From Plantibacter flavus (GTDB lineage: Bacteria > Actinomycetota > Actinomycetes > Actinomycetales > Microbacteriaceae), in contig NZ_CP019402.1 of the NCBI RefSeq assembly GCF_002024505.1, forward strand, positions 3,596,001-3,660,000: a stretch of 64,000 nt of DNA. Reading direction: 5' to 3'. Under the pieces are notes generated by a model. It searched no databases. It was given only the letters and a program-made list of their open reading frames with translations, and was not told the DNA's origin. This document shows, in pieces, positions 34,959 through 42,774 of this stretch. Each line of letters opens with the position of its first letter. The stretch's first letter is position 1. Position numbers and translations under genes: made by a program.

Positions 34959-36314
34959 ATGTTCCCACCCCGTTCCACGATCCACGCTTCCACCTCACCG
35001 CACGCCCGCCGCGCACGTCGCCTCATCACCGCGACCGCCGTCCTCGCCGTCGGAGCGCTCGCGCTCTCCGGATGCGCTGGCGGATCGTCCGGTGCCACGA
35101 CGCTCGACAAGGACGCGAAGGTGAAGCTCACCTTCTGGACCGGGCAGGCCGACGCGGCCCAGCAGATCCTCACCGGTCTCGTCGACGACTTCGAGAAGCT
35201 GCACCCCAACGTGACCATCGACGTGTCCTCGGGCGCGCCGTCCACGGAGGACCTCCTGCAAAAGCTCTCCGCGAGCTTCGCGGGCGGCAACTACCCCGAC
35301 GTCTCGTACGCCTTCGGTTCCTGGGCGAGCCGACTCGAGGCGTCCGGCCGCACCCTCGACATCACCGACCAGGTGGCGGAGCCAGACGTGAAGTGGGACG
35401 AGTTCTCCGAGGCGGCCCGGAAGACGGTGCAGCCGACCGGCGAGAAGACGATCGGCTTCCCCGCCGTGGTCGACAACATCTCGCTCCTGTACAACACGAC
35501 CGTGTTCGACGCGGCCGGCGTCGACTACCCCACGGCCGACTGGACCTGGGACGACTTCCGCGAGGCGTCGAAGCAGCTCACCGACCCGTCGACGAACACC
35601 TACGGCTACGCGTACTCGGTGTCGGGCAGCGAGGAGACGACCTGGCAGTTCTGGCCGCACCTGTGGCAGAACGGCGGGTCGATCATCTCCGGCGACGCCA
35701 AGACGGCCGAGTTCGCCTCGGACGCGGGCGTCGACGCGCTGACCTTCCTCCGCGACATGGCGGTCGACGACAAGAGCGTCTACCTCGACCAGACCGACAC
35801 GAAGTTCGGCGACCTGTTCGCCAGCGACCGCATCGGCATGATCACCTCCGGTCCGTGGCAGCTGTCGACCCTGCAGACGAAGGGCACCAAGTACGGCGTC
35901 ACCGTCCTCCCCGGCACCGACGGCGACCACCAGACCGTCTCCGGGCCGGACGTCTGGGCGCTGTTCGACCACAAGGACAAGAACCGCGAGTACTGGGCGT
36001 ACGAGTTCACGAAGTGGCTGACCGACTCGGAGCAGGACCTCAAGTGGAACGTCGCCTACGGCAACCTCCCGCTGCGGTCGAGCGAGATCGACACCCCCGA
36101 GTTCCAGGCGCAGGTGGCTCAGCTGCCCGGCCTCGACGTGATGGCCGAGAACGGCGTGAACGCGAAGCAGGCCCGCCCGACCGTGCCCGGCTACGTCGGC
36201 CTGTCGGAGGCCATCGGCAAGGCGATCTCCTCGGTGCTGCAGGGCCAGGGCGACCCGAAGCAAGCACTCGAGGATGCCGCGAAGGCCGCCGACGACGCCC
36301 TGGCGGAGGACTGA
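34959..36314 (+). CDS. Sugar-binding lipoprotein of the second CUT1 importer
   Basis: This 451-aa SBP_bac_1 protein has a long basic N terminus, a hydrophobic stretch and the lipobox ALSGC (Cys near residue 39). The mature part begins VKLTFWTGQADAAQQILTGL and contains GSWASRLEASGRTLD and PGTDGDHQTVSGPDVWAL, typical for oligosaccharide- or glycerol-phosphate-type binders. AGGAG lies 10 bases before ATG 34959. An open frame from 34344 is merely the out-of-frame 3' part of the GH4 gene. Its TGA overlaps the permease ATG by one base. Confidence 0.93.
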   Translation: MFPPRSTIHASTSPHARRARRLITATAVLAVGALALSGCAGGSSGATTLDKDAKVKLTFWTGQADAAQQILTGLVDDFEKLHPNVTIDVSSGAPSTEDLLQKLSASFAGGNYPDVSYAFGSWASRLEASGRTLDITDQVAEPDVKWDEFSEAARKTVQPTGEKTIGFPAVVDNISLLYNTTVFDAAGVDYPTADWTWDDFREASKQLTDPSTNTYGYAYSVSGSEETTWQFWPHLWQNGGSIISGDAKTAEFASDAGVDALTFLRDMAVDDKSVYLDQTDTKFGDLFASDRIGMITSGPWQLSTLQTKGTKYGVTVLPGTDGDHQTVSGPDVWALFDHKDKNREYWAYEFTKWLTDSEQDLKWNVAYGNLPLRSSEIDTPEFQAQVAQLPGLDVMAENGVNAKQARPTVPGYVGLSEAIGKAISSVLQGQGDPKQALEDAAKAADDALAED

Positions 36315-37273
36315 TGTCCACGGTCACAGGACGCGACACGACCCCCAGGACGGAGCCGGAGCGACCCGAACGTCTCCCGGCTCCGTCTCGGCGCGGCAAG
36401 AACCGACTTCGCGACAACCTCACCGGGTGGGGCTTCGTCGCCCCGGCGATGCTCATCGTGCTGGGCCTGTCGATCTTCCCCGCGATCTGGGCGTTCTTCC
36501 TGTCACTCCAGAAGTGGGACGGGTTCAGCGAGCCGGAGCAGGTCGGACTGGAGAACTACGCCAGCATGATCGGCAACGACGAGCTGCAGGCGGCCGTCGT
36601 CCACACGGTCGTCTACACGCTCCTGTTCGTCCCGGCGTCGCTCGGACTCGGACTCTTCCTCGCCGTGGCCCTCAACCGCCGGATCCGCTTCATCGGCGTC
36701 TACCGCACGGCGATCTTCGTCCCCTTCGTCGCCTCCGCGGCCGCGACCGGCATCCTCACGACCTACCTCTTCAACCCGCAGTTCGGGCTCCTCAACACCG
36801 TGTTCCGGTTCCTCGGACTCCCGGCGCAGGGCTGGCTCGAGGACCAGGGGCAGGCGATGGTCGTCATCACGATCATGTCGCTCTGGGGGCAGGCGGCGTT
36901 CACGACCGTCATCTACCTGGCGGCCCTGCAGGACATCCCCTCCGAGCTGCTCGAGGCGGCGCGGATCGACGGCGCGAACGCCTGGCAGTCGTTCTGGCGC
37001 ATCACCTTCCCGCAGCTCGGGCCGGTCACCGTGTTCGTCGCCATCTGGCAGTTCATCCAGGCGATCCAGCTGTTCGACCTCGTGTACACCACCACCAGGG
37101 GCGGCCCGCTCGGCGCCACCCAGACGATCGTGTTCTACCTCTGGGACGCGGCGTTCAAGCAGTTGCAGTTCGGGTACGGTTCCGCGGTCGCCTACGGGCT
37201 CTTCGTGGTGACGCTCATCGCCACGATCGGTGTCGTCCTGTACTCCCGCCGCTCCAACGTGGAGGCATTCTGA
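36314..37273 (+). CDS. Carbohydrate ABC permease, MalF type (second importer)
   Basis: This 319-aa permease has a cytoplasmic N terminus of about 35 residues (Arg/Pro-rich) and six membrane helices. The EAA motif LLEAARIDGANAWQSFWRIT lies near residues 212-231. It is coupled to its neighbours by one-base TGATG overlaps at both ends (36312-36316 and 37271-37275). No ATPase is encoded in the operon. Confidence 0.94.
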   Translation: MSTVTGRDTTPRTEPERPERLPAPSRRGKNRLRDNLTGWGFVAPAMLIVLGLSIFPAIWAFFLSLQKWDGFSEPEQVGLENYASMIGNDELQAAVVHTVVYTLLFVPASLGLGLFLAVALNRRIRFIGVYRTAIFVPFVASAAATGILTTYLFNPQFGLLNTVFRFLGLPAQGWLEDQGQAMVVITIMSLWGQAAFTTVIYLAALQDIPSELLEAARIDGANAWQSFWRITFPQLGPVTVFVAIWQFIQAIQLFDLVYTTTRGGPLGATQTIVFYLWDAAFKQLQFGYGSAVAYGLFVVTLIATIGVVLYSRRSNVEAF

Positions 37274-38169
37274 TGACCGTCCTGACCACCCCACCACGCG
37301 GTGACGCCGCCACCGGCAAGCCGTCCGTGACCGCCCCGCCCGCTGAACGACGCACCCGTCGCCGCTTCAGCCCCTGGCACCTCGTGCTCGCGCCGATCGC
37401 GATCATCTTCGCGATCCCGTTCGTGCAGATGTTCATCACCTCGGTGACGCCGGAGTCGGAGATCAACACCTATCCGCCCCGCATCCTCCCCTCGCACATC
37501 ACCTTCGACGGGTTCGCGAAGCTCTTCTCCGAGTCGAACATCCTGCTCTGGCTGGGCAACACGGTCATCGTGTCGACGGTCGCGGTCCTGTCCCACCTCG
37601 TGCTCTGCTCGCTCGCCGGCTACGGGTTCGCGCGCCTGAAGTTCCGCGGCAAGACGATGGGCTTCCTCATGATCGTCGCGACGATCATGATCCCGACGCA
37701 GCTGCTCATGATCCCGACCTACATCCTGTTCTCCCGGATCGGGCTCATCGACAGCCTTGGGGCGGCGATCGTGCCGTGGCTGGCGTCGGCGTTCGGCATC
37801 TTCCTCATGCGGCAGTTCTTCCTGTCGCTGCCGGCGGAGCTCGAGGAGGCCGCGCTCATCGACGGCTGCACCCGCCTGCAGGTGTTCTTCCGGGTGATCC
37901 TGCCGCTCGCGAAGCCCGCGCTGGCGACGCTCGCGATCTTCACCCTGCTGGGTTCGTGGAACGACCTCGTCTGGCCGCTCATCGCGATCAACAACGACCA
38001 GGCCTTCACGCTGCAGCTCGGCATCACGAACTTCCAGGGCGCGCGCCGCACCGACTGGGCGCTCCTCATGGCCGGCAACGTCGTCGCCACGCTCCCGCTG
38101 ATCGTGTTCTTCCTCTTCGCCCAGAAGCAGTTCGTGGCGACCATGACCTTCTCAGGCCTCAAGGGGTAG
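37273..38169 (+). CDS. Carbohydrate ABC permease, MalG type (second importer)
   Basis: This 298-aa permease has six helices, starting in the first 35 hydrophilic residues with MTVLTTPPRGDAA. The EAA motif reads EEAALIDGCTRLQVFFRVIL (about residues 192-211). It forms the membrane channel with the MalF-type protein just upstream. A 117-bp gap to the isomerase gene follows, without an obvious hairpin. Confidence 0.94.
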   Translation: MTVLTTPPRGDAATGKPSVTAPPAERRTRRRFSPWHLVLAPIAIIFAIPFVQMFITSVTPESEINTYPPRILPSHITFDGFAKLFSESNILLWLGNTVIVSTVAVLSHLVLCSLAGYGFARLKFRGKTMGFLMIVATIMIPTQLLMIPTYILFSRIGLIDSLGAAIVPWLASAFGIFLMRQFFLSLPAELEEAALIDGCTRLQVFFRVILPLAKPALATLAIFTLLGSWNDLVWPLIAINNDQAFTLQLGITNFQGARRTDWALLMAGNVVATLPLIVFFLFAQKQFVATMTFSGLKG

Positions 38170-38286
38170 GCACCGATCCCGGCGTGGCAGGATCGCCTCC
38201 ATCGCCGCGAGAGCGCGTCACACGCTGAACCAACTCCGATACCTCGCAACTTCCCCTCATCACCTCGACCCACCCCAGGAGCAACC

Positions 38287-39459
38287 GTGTCCATCACCAC
38301 CATCGTCGGTTCGGAAGCCACCGTCCGCGAGATCACCCAGCAGCCCGACGTCTGGCTCGAGGCGTCGACGGGGATCGCCGCCCGACGCGAGGAGATCGAC
38401 GCGTTCCTCGCACCGCTCCTCGCCCGACCCGAGCTGCGGATCGTCCTGACCGGTGCGGGGACCTCTGCCTTCATCGGCGAGATCGCGGCACCCGCCCTGA
38501 CCCGGACGCTCCGTCGCCGGATCGACGCCGTCGCGACCACCGACATCGTCTCCAACCCGCAGGAGTCGTTCGCCGAGGACGTCCCGCTGCTCCTCGTGTC
38601 GTTCGCCCGCTCCGGCAACAGCCCCGAGAGCGTGGCCGCGACGGAACTCGCCGACCAGTCACTCGCCGAGGTGCACCACCTGGTGATCACGTGCGACGAG
38701 ACCGGCGAGCTGTACCGACGCCACCACGACCGCGCCTCGTCGCTCACCGTCCTCATGCCCCGGCGCTCCAACGACGAGGGCTTCGCGATGACGTCGAGCT
38801 TCAGCTCGATGCTGCTCTCGGTGCTCCTCATCCTCGGCGGCGCGGACGACGCCGCGGTGCAGGCGCTCGCGGCCGGCGCGACGACGATCCTCGACCACCG
38901 CGAGGTGGACATCCGCGCGCTCGCCAACGAGGGCTGCGAACGCGTCGTCTACATCGGCAGCGGCCCGCTCACCGGTCTGGCCCGGGAGTCGGCGCTCAAG
39001 CTGCTCGAGCTGACCGCCGGACGGATCGTCACCTACTACGACTCGGCGCTCGGGTTCCGTCACGGACCGAAGGCGGTCGTCGACGACAGCACACTCGTCG
39101 TCGTCTACCTGTCGTCCGATCCGTACACGCGGCGCTACGACCTCGACATCGTCGCCGAACTGCGCCAGACGCTCTCGCCGGAGCGCGTGATCGCGATCTC
39201 CTCCGAGCCCGTCGCCGACGCGACGGTGTACGACTGGGTGCTGCCCGAGCTCGCCGGCCTCGACGACGCGCAGCTCGCGATCGGCTACGTGCTCGTCGCG
39301 CAGCTGCTCGGCCTGTCCTACTCGCTGCAGCTCGGTGCGACCCCGGACAACCCGTTCCCGAGCGGCACGGTGAACCGCGTCGTGCAAGGGGTCCGGATCC
39401 ACGAGTTCGACGGCGTCGACGACGCTCGGAGTGTCGCCGCTCGGCTGCAGGAGCAGTAG
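38287..39459 (+). CDS. agaS: AgaS-type amino-sugar-phosphate isomerase/deaminase (SIS domains)
   Basis: This 390-aa cytoplasmic enzyme has two SIS domains (about residues 35-180 and 205-360). Family phrases are VLTGAGTSAFIGE, VSFARSGNSPES, SSFSSMLLSVL, YIGSGPLTGLARESALKLLE and SALGFRHGPKA. AgaS converts D-galactosamine-6-phosphate to tagatose-6-phosphate plus ammonia; related proteins take glucosamine-6-phosphate. The start is a GTG at 38287, 5 bases after AGGAG. It lies between the importer and the sugar kinase, the step expected after kinase action on an imported amino sugar. The exact sugar is inferred. Confidence 0.87.
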   Translation: MSITTIVGSEATVREITQQPDVWLEASTGIAARREEIDAFLAPLLARPELRIVLTGAGTSAFIGEIAAPALTRTLRRRIDAVATTDIVSNPQESFAEDVPLLLVSFARSGNSPESVAATELADQSLAEVHHLVITCDETGELYRRHHDRASSLTVLMPRRSNDEGFAMTSSFSSMLLSVLLILGGADDAAVQALAAGATTILDHREVDIRALANEGCERVVYIGSGPLTGLARESALKLLELTAGRIVTYYDSALGFRHGPKAVVDDSTLVVVYLSSDPYTRRYDLDIVAELRQTLSPERVIAISSEPVADATVYDWVLPELAGLDDAQLAIGYVLVAQLLGLSYSLQLGATPDNPFPSGTVNRVVQGVRIHEFDGVDDARSVAARLQEQ

Positions 39460-39461
39460 TC

Positions 39462-40489
39462 GTGGCGCGGTACCTCGGCGTCGACGGTGGCGGGTCGAAG
39501 ACGGCCTTCGTGCTGCTCGACGACGCCGGACGGGTGCTCGCGGAAGCGAGGACGGCCAGCTGCTACTACTTCGACGAGGGGATCGAGCTGGTCGGTCGCA
39601 TCCTCACCGAGGGTGTCTCGGAGGTGTGCCGGCAGGCGGATGTCACGACCGCCGACATCGATCAGGCCTTCTTCGGCCTTCCCGGGTACGGCGAGGTGAA
39701 TTCCGACATCGCCCATCTCGATGCGCTGCCGCGCGACGTGCTCGGTCACGACCGGTTCTCCTGCGACAACGACATGGTGTGCGGCTGGGCCGGATCGCTC
39801 GGCGCCGTCGACGGCATCAACGTCATCAGCGGCACGGGCTCGATGACGTACGGCGAGCGCCGTGGCCGGGGCACCGGGTCGGCGGCTGGAGCGAGCTGTT
39901 CGGTGACGAGGGGTCGGCGTACTGGATCGCCGCCCGCGGCTTGAACGCCTTTACGCGGATGAGCGACGGCCGCCTGCCACGCGGTCCGCTCGCCGAGCTG
40001 GTGCGGGCGCGGGTCGGGATCACGAGCGACCTCGACGTGATCGACGTCGTCATGAACCGGTGGAAGGGTCAGCGGGGCCGCATCGCGGACCTCGCGAAGA
40101 CGGTCGTCGCGGCCGCGGACCAGGGTGACGAGGTCGCCGAGCGCATCCTGGCCGACGCGAGCGGTGAGCTGGCGGAGATCGTCGAGGCGACGCGCGTGGA
40201 GCTCGGTTTCAGCGGCGACGAGGTCGTTCCGGTGTCGTACTCGGGCGGGGTGTTCTCGGCCGAGCCGGTGCGGTCGGGTTTCGAGCAGGCCATCGCGGCG
40301 CTGCCCTCACGGTACGAACTCCGGACCCCGCTCTTCGGTCCGGCGATCGGCGCCGCGCTGTACGCCGCGAAGCGCGCCGGGTCACCGCTCTCGCCCCAGG
40401 CGCTCGAGGTGTTGCGCTCCCGGCAGCCCGCTCCTCCACCCGCCGTCGCCTTAGGCCAGCGCGGTGCGCTGACGCGACCGCGGGCCTGA
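39462..40489 (+). pseudogene. BadF/BadG-type N-acetylhexosamine kinase, broken by a one-base frameshift
   Basis: From GTG 39462 (two bases after the agaS stop) the frame reads YLGVDGGGSKTAFVLLDDAG, GLPGYGEVNSD, CDNDMVCGWAG and ISGTGSMTYGERRGRG, clear ATPase motifs of the N-acetylglucosamine kinase family. Near 39874-39878 homology jumps to the next frame: VGGWSELFGDEGSAYWIAAR through SYSGGVFSAEPV and LFGPAIGAALYAAKRAG, ending at 40489. A single missing C in GGCACC[C]GGG would restore GRGTRVGGW and a 342-aa protein. The cause could be a real mutation or an assembly error in a C/G run. The last 12 residues (LGQRGALTRPRA) and stop come from a palindromic repeat (copy D). Confidence 0.85.
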
Positions 40490-40599
40490 CGCGCGAGCGC
40501 GGGTCTCCGGAGGGGCGCGCTCACGCGCGCGGGGCGCGGGCACGCCGGTTGCGCAGCGGCCACGCCGGGCACGCCACACTCGCGTCAGCGCACCGCGCT
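40458..40599. repeat. Large palindromic intergenic repeat, copy D (inverted core)
   Basis: AGCGCGGTGCGCTGACGCG (40458-40476) and CGCGTCAGCGCACCGCGCT (40581-40599) are exact reverse complements, 19 bp. The core appears here as GGTCTCCGGAGGGGCGCGCT (around 40502-40521), the reverse complement of the other copies, so the element is inserted the other way round. It contains the 3' end and stop codon (40489) of the broken kinase gene and ends 27 bp before a MerR-type promoter. Confidence 0.87.
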
Positions 40600-40625
40600 G
40601 GCGCGAGGACGGGCTACTTGGAAGC

Positions 40626-40656
40626 TTGACCCTCACGCGGCGTGAGGCTTTAGCGT
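40626..40656 (+). promoter_or_regulatory. MerR-type promoter with 19-bp spacer, apparently leaderless
   Basis: TTGACC (40626-40631) and TAGCGT (40651-40656) are separated by 19 bp, longer than the normal 17 and typical of MerR-controlled promoters. The spacer region holds a perfect dyad CCTCACGC-G-GCGTGAGG (40631-40647). The start codon at 40664 lies 7 bases after the -10 box, so transcription may begin at the ATG. The TipA-like MerR gene at 41561-42367 is the obvious regulator. Confidence 0.75.
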
Positions 40657-40663
40657 CGTCACC

Positions 40664-41548
40664 ATGACGATCACGATCCTCGACACCGCCACCGGCATGC
40701 GTTCCGTTCTCGACGCACCGGAAGCCGATCAACCCGCGCGACTCCGCGCCATGCTCGAGCCCGTCGCCGACATGTACCGGTACTTCCCGGGCGAGGTCGA
40801 CCTGCTCGCCATGCACACGATGGGCTCGGGATTCCCGATCGATCGGAGCCGGGATCGGGTCGTCGACGCCCTCGACCGGCTCGTCGCGGCGGACGCCTGG
40901 GGACGGACCTCACGGGCGCTCGACGCGGCGGTCGCCACCCAGCTCGCGGCGGTGCCGACCCTCGTGGTCCCCGACATCACCGTCCTGCTCGTCCTCGGCG
41001 ACCCGGACGACACCTACTTCATGGAGTCGATCCGCGGGTTCATCGGTAACGGCAGCGCGACCGGGTTCATCTCCCTCATCCTCTGGCCGACCGAAGAGAA
41101 CCTCGCCCGCCTCGAGGCGGCCGCCGTCCACGAGCTCAACCACAACCTGCGGTACGCGCCGGGTGGGGTGGTGTGGGATCCGGCGACCGTCGTGGTCGGA
41201 GAGCAAGTGGTGTCGGAGGGGCTCGCGGACACGTTCGCCCGGCAGCTGCACGGGCCGTCCGGCTACACGCCGATCGGTGTCGCGCACCTCGACGACGACG
41301 CGGTGTTCGACCGGGTCGTCGAGGGTCTGGACGTCGGAGGGATGCAGCACTTCGTCTCGTGGGTGCACGGTGACGAAGCCGCGCTGCGATACGGGGGTGA
41401 GCCGGTCGGTCTACCGATGGGTGCCGGGTATGCAGCGGGCAACCGTCTCGTCGACGCCTACCTGTCGGCGACGGGGACGACCGCCGCGGAGGCGCTGCAC
41501 GTTCCGAGCGCGACTATCATCGAGGTGGCACTCCGCGAGCTGGGCTGA
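40664..41548 (+). CDS. DUF2268-type predicted zinc metalloprotease
   Basis: This 294-aa protein without a signal peptide is related to the DUF2268 family. The zinc-binding motif HELNH (about residues 156-160, in AAVHELNHNLRYA) and a downstream acidic site in VVSEGLADTFARQLHG (Glu, about 185) give the HExxH-type layout, here HELNH with the third ligand further on. Other phrases are FPIDRSRDRVVDAL and LILWPTEENLARLEAAA. It is served by a MerR-type promoter and faces the MerR/TipA-like gene. The substrate is unknown. Confidence 0.87.
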   Translation: MTITILDTATGMRSVLDAPEADQPARLRAMLEPVADMYRYFPGEVDLLAMHTMGSGFPIDRSRDRVVDALDRLVAADAWGRTSRALDAAVATQLAAVPTLVVPDITVLLVLGDPDDTYFMESIRGFIGNGSATGFISLILWPTEENLARLEAAAVHELNHNLRYAPGGVVWDPATVVVGEQVVSEGLADTFARQLHGPSGYTPIGVAHLDDDAVFDRVVEGLDVGGMQHFVSWVHGDEAALRYGGEPVGLPMGAGYAAGNRLVDAYLSATGTTAAEALHVPSATIIEVALRELG

Positions 41549-41560
41549 GGCGGATCGCCC

Positions 41561-42367
41561 TCACTCCCAGACGGCGTTCTCGGGGTCCACGCCGTGGCTG
41601 TGTGCGTTCGCATCGATGACCCGTGAGAGCCACGCGGCGAGGCCGGTCTCGATCCGGTCGTAGGTGTCGGCCATGCCAGGCTCGGTGAGCGCGAGACGAC
41701 CGATGATCACGTGCATGGACGGCGTGCAGTGGAAGTACTCGCCGAGGGCGACGCGATGCCGTTCGGCGAGGGTGTTCGCCGTCTCGCTCCCAGCGACGAC
41801 ACCGGCGCGCTTGGCCTCGGCGAGTTCGTCGACCAGGTCGCGCATGGGTCCGACCAGTGCGCGCCAGTCGTCCGACGTGCGGGTCGCGGACCGCTCGGCG
41901 TACTCGGCCCACTGTGCGGAGTCGCCCCAGCGGGCGCGGGCGGTCTCAGTCATCGTGGGGTTCCAGTCGTCGCCGAACACCGCCTGGCGCTCATCCTCGG
42001 GGACGAGCACGCCGACCTCGTCGGCTTCGAGCAGGCGGTCGACGGACCGGGCGACGGCTTCGAGTCGGTTGATGGTGTCGCCGAGTTCGCGCCGACGCCG
42101 TGTGAGCTCCGCCCGTCGTTCGGCGGCCGGAGCGCTGAGGAGGGTGGGGATGGGAGCGAGCGGGACACCGAGGTCGCGGAGGAGCACGACGCGTCGGAGG
42201 CGGGCGATGTCGACGGGCAGGTACGAGCGGTAGCCGCTCCGGTTCCTTCCGGACGGCTGCGCGACGCCGATCTCGTCCCAGTGGTGCAGCGTCCGCACGC
42301 TGACGCCGATCTCGGCCGCCGCCCGACCGACGGTCACACCACCCTCGGCCCTCCCGTGCTCGTCCAT
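41561..42367 (-). CDS. MerR-family regulator with TipA-like drug-binding domain
   Basis: This 268-aa regulator has an N-terminal MerR HTH (about residues 11-80: TVGRAAAEIGVSVRTLHHWD, GYRSYLPVDIARLRRVVLLR), a coiled linker (about 85-125) and a C-terminal TipAS-like domain (about 140-268: NPTMTETARARWGDSAQWAE, LGEYFHCTPSMHVIIGRLAL). TipAS domains bind thiopeptide or other bulky antibiotics. ATG 42367 follows GGGGGG; the longer frame to 42694 is made of palindromic repeats. It is convergent with the metalloprotease gene, whose promoter carries a MerR dyad. Confidence 0.92.
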   Translation of the reverse strand: MDEHGRAEGGVTVGRAAAEIGVSVRTLHHWDEIGVAQPSGRNRSGYRSYLPVDIARLRRVVLLRDLGVPLAPIPTLLSAPAAERRAELTRRRRELGDTINRLEAVARSVDRLLEADEVGVLVPEDERQAVFGDDWNPTMTETARARWGDSAQWAEYAERSATRTSDDWRALVGPMRDLVDELAEAKRAGVVAGSETANTLAERHRVALGEYFHCTPSMHVIIGRLALTEPGMADTYDRIETGLAAWLSRVIDANAHSHGVDPENAVWE

Positions 42368-42415
42368 CCCCCCAGCATCGCACCCGGGTCCGACCTGCGT
42401 CCTCTGCCCTCTGCC

Positions 42416-42541
42416 AGCGCGGTGCGCTGACGCGAATGCACCCGACCCGGCCCGAGCGCGCCCCACACCCGCGAGCGCGCCCCTCCGGAGACCCGCGCTC
42501 ACGCGCCAGACCCGCGCTCGGCCCCAGCGCACCGCGCTGAC
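42416..42541. repeat. Large palindromic intergenic repeat, copy E
   Basis: It starts AGCGCGGTGCGCTGACGCGA and ends CCAGCGCACCGCGCTGACA, with the core GAGCGCGCCCCTCCGGAGAC (around 42473-42492). Together with copy F it occupies most of the 407-bp gene-free stretch 42368-42774; the remainder there is a terminator at 42728. Confidence 0.85.
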
Positions 42542-42559
42542 ACCGGTACCGAACTCGCC

Positions 42560-42704
42560 AGCGCGGTACGCCGGCGTGAGTGTGCCCCTCGGCGCGAGTG
42601 TGCATCTCCCGGCTTGAGCGCACCCCACCCGCGCGAGCGCACCCCTCCGGAGACCCGCGCCCACGCGCCAGACCCGCGCTCGGCCCCAGCGCACCGCGCT
42701 GGCA
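42560..42704. repeat. Large palindromic intergenic repeat, copy F (tandem to E)
   Basis: It starts AGCGCGGTACGCCGGCGTGA, slightly diverged, and contains CCCCTCCGGAGACCCGCGC (around 42642-42660). It ends with the same block as copy E: CGCCAGACCCGCGCTCGGCC followed by CCAGCGCACCGCGCTG. Only 18 bp separate it from copy E, and the shared, otherwise unique 3' block points to a local duplication. Confidence 0.82.
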
Positions 42705-42727
42705 CCAGGCCCGACGGGTGACGCGAA

Positions 42728-42758
42728 CGGCCCCGGGAGCTGTGTGCTCCCGGGGCCG
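42728..42758. terminator. Terminator hairpin after the lamin-tail surface-protein gene
   Basis: CGGCCCCGGGAGC (42728-42740) and GCTCCCGGGGCCG (42746-42758) pair perfectly over the loop TGTGT. It follows the stop of the minus-strand gene at 42775. The stem resembles that of the terminator at 12499. Confidence 0.85.
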
Positions 42759-42774
42759 GCGGACGTTCAGTTGG

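Noticed and set aside
42368..42694. A 109-codon extension of the TipA-like MerR gene.
   Set aside because: It is formed wholly by palindromic repeats E and F; the MerR HTH and a GGGGGG ribosome site place the start at 42367.
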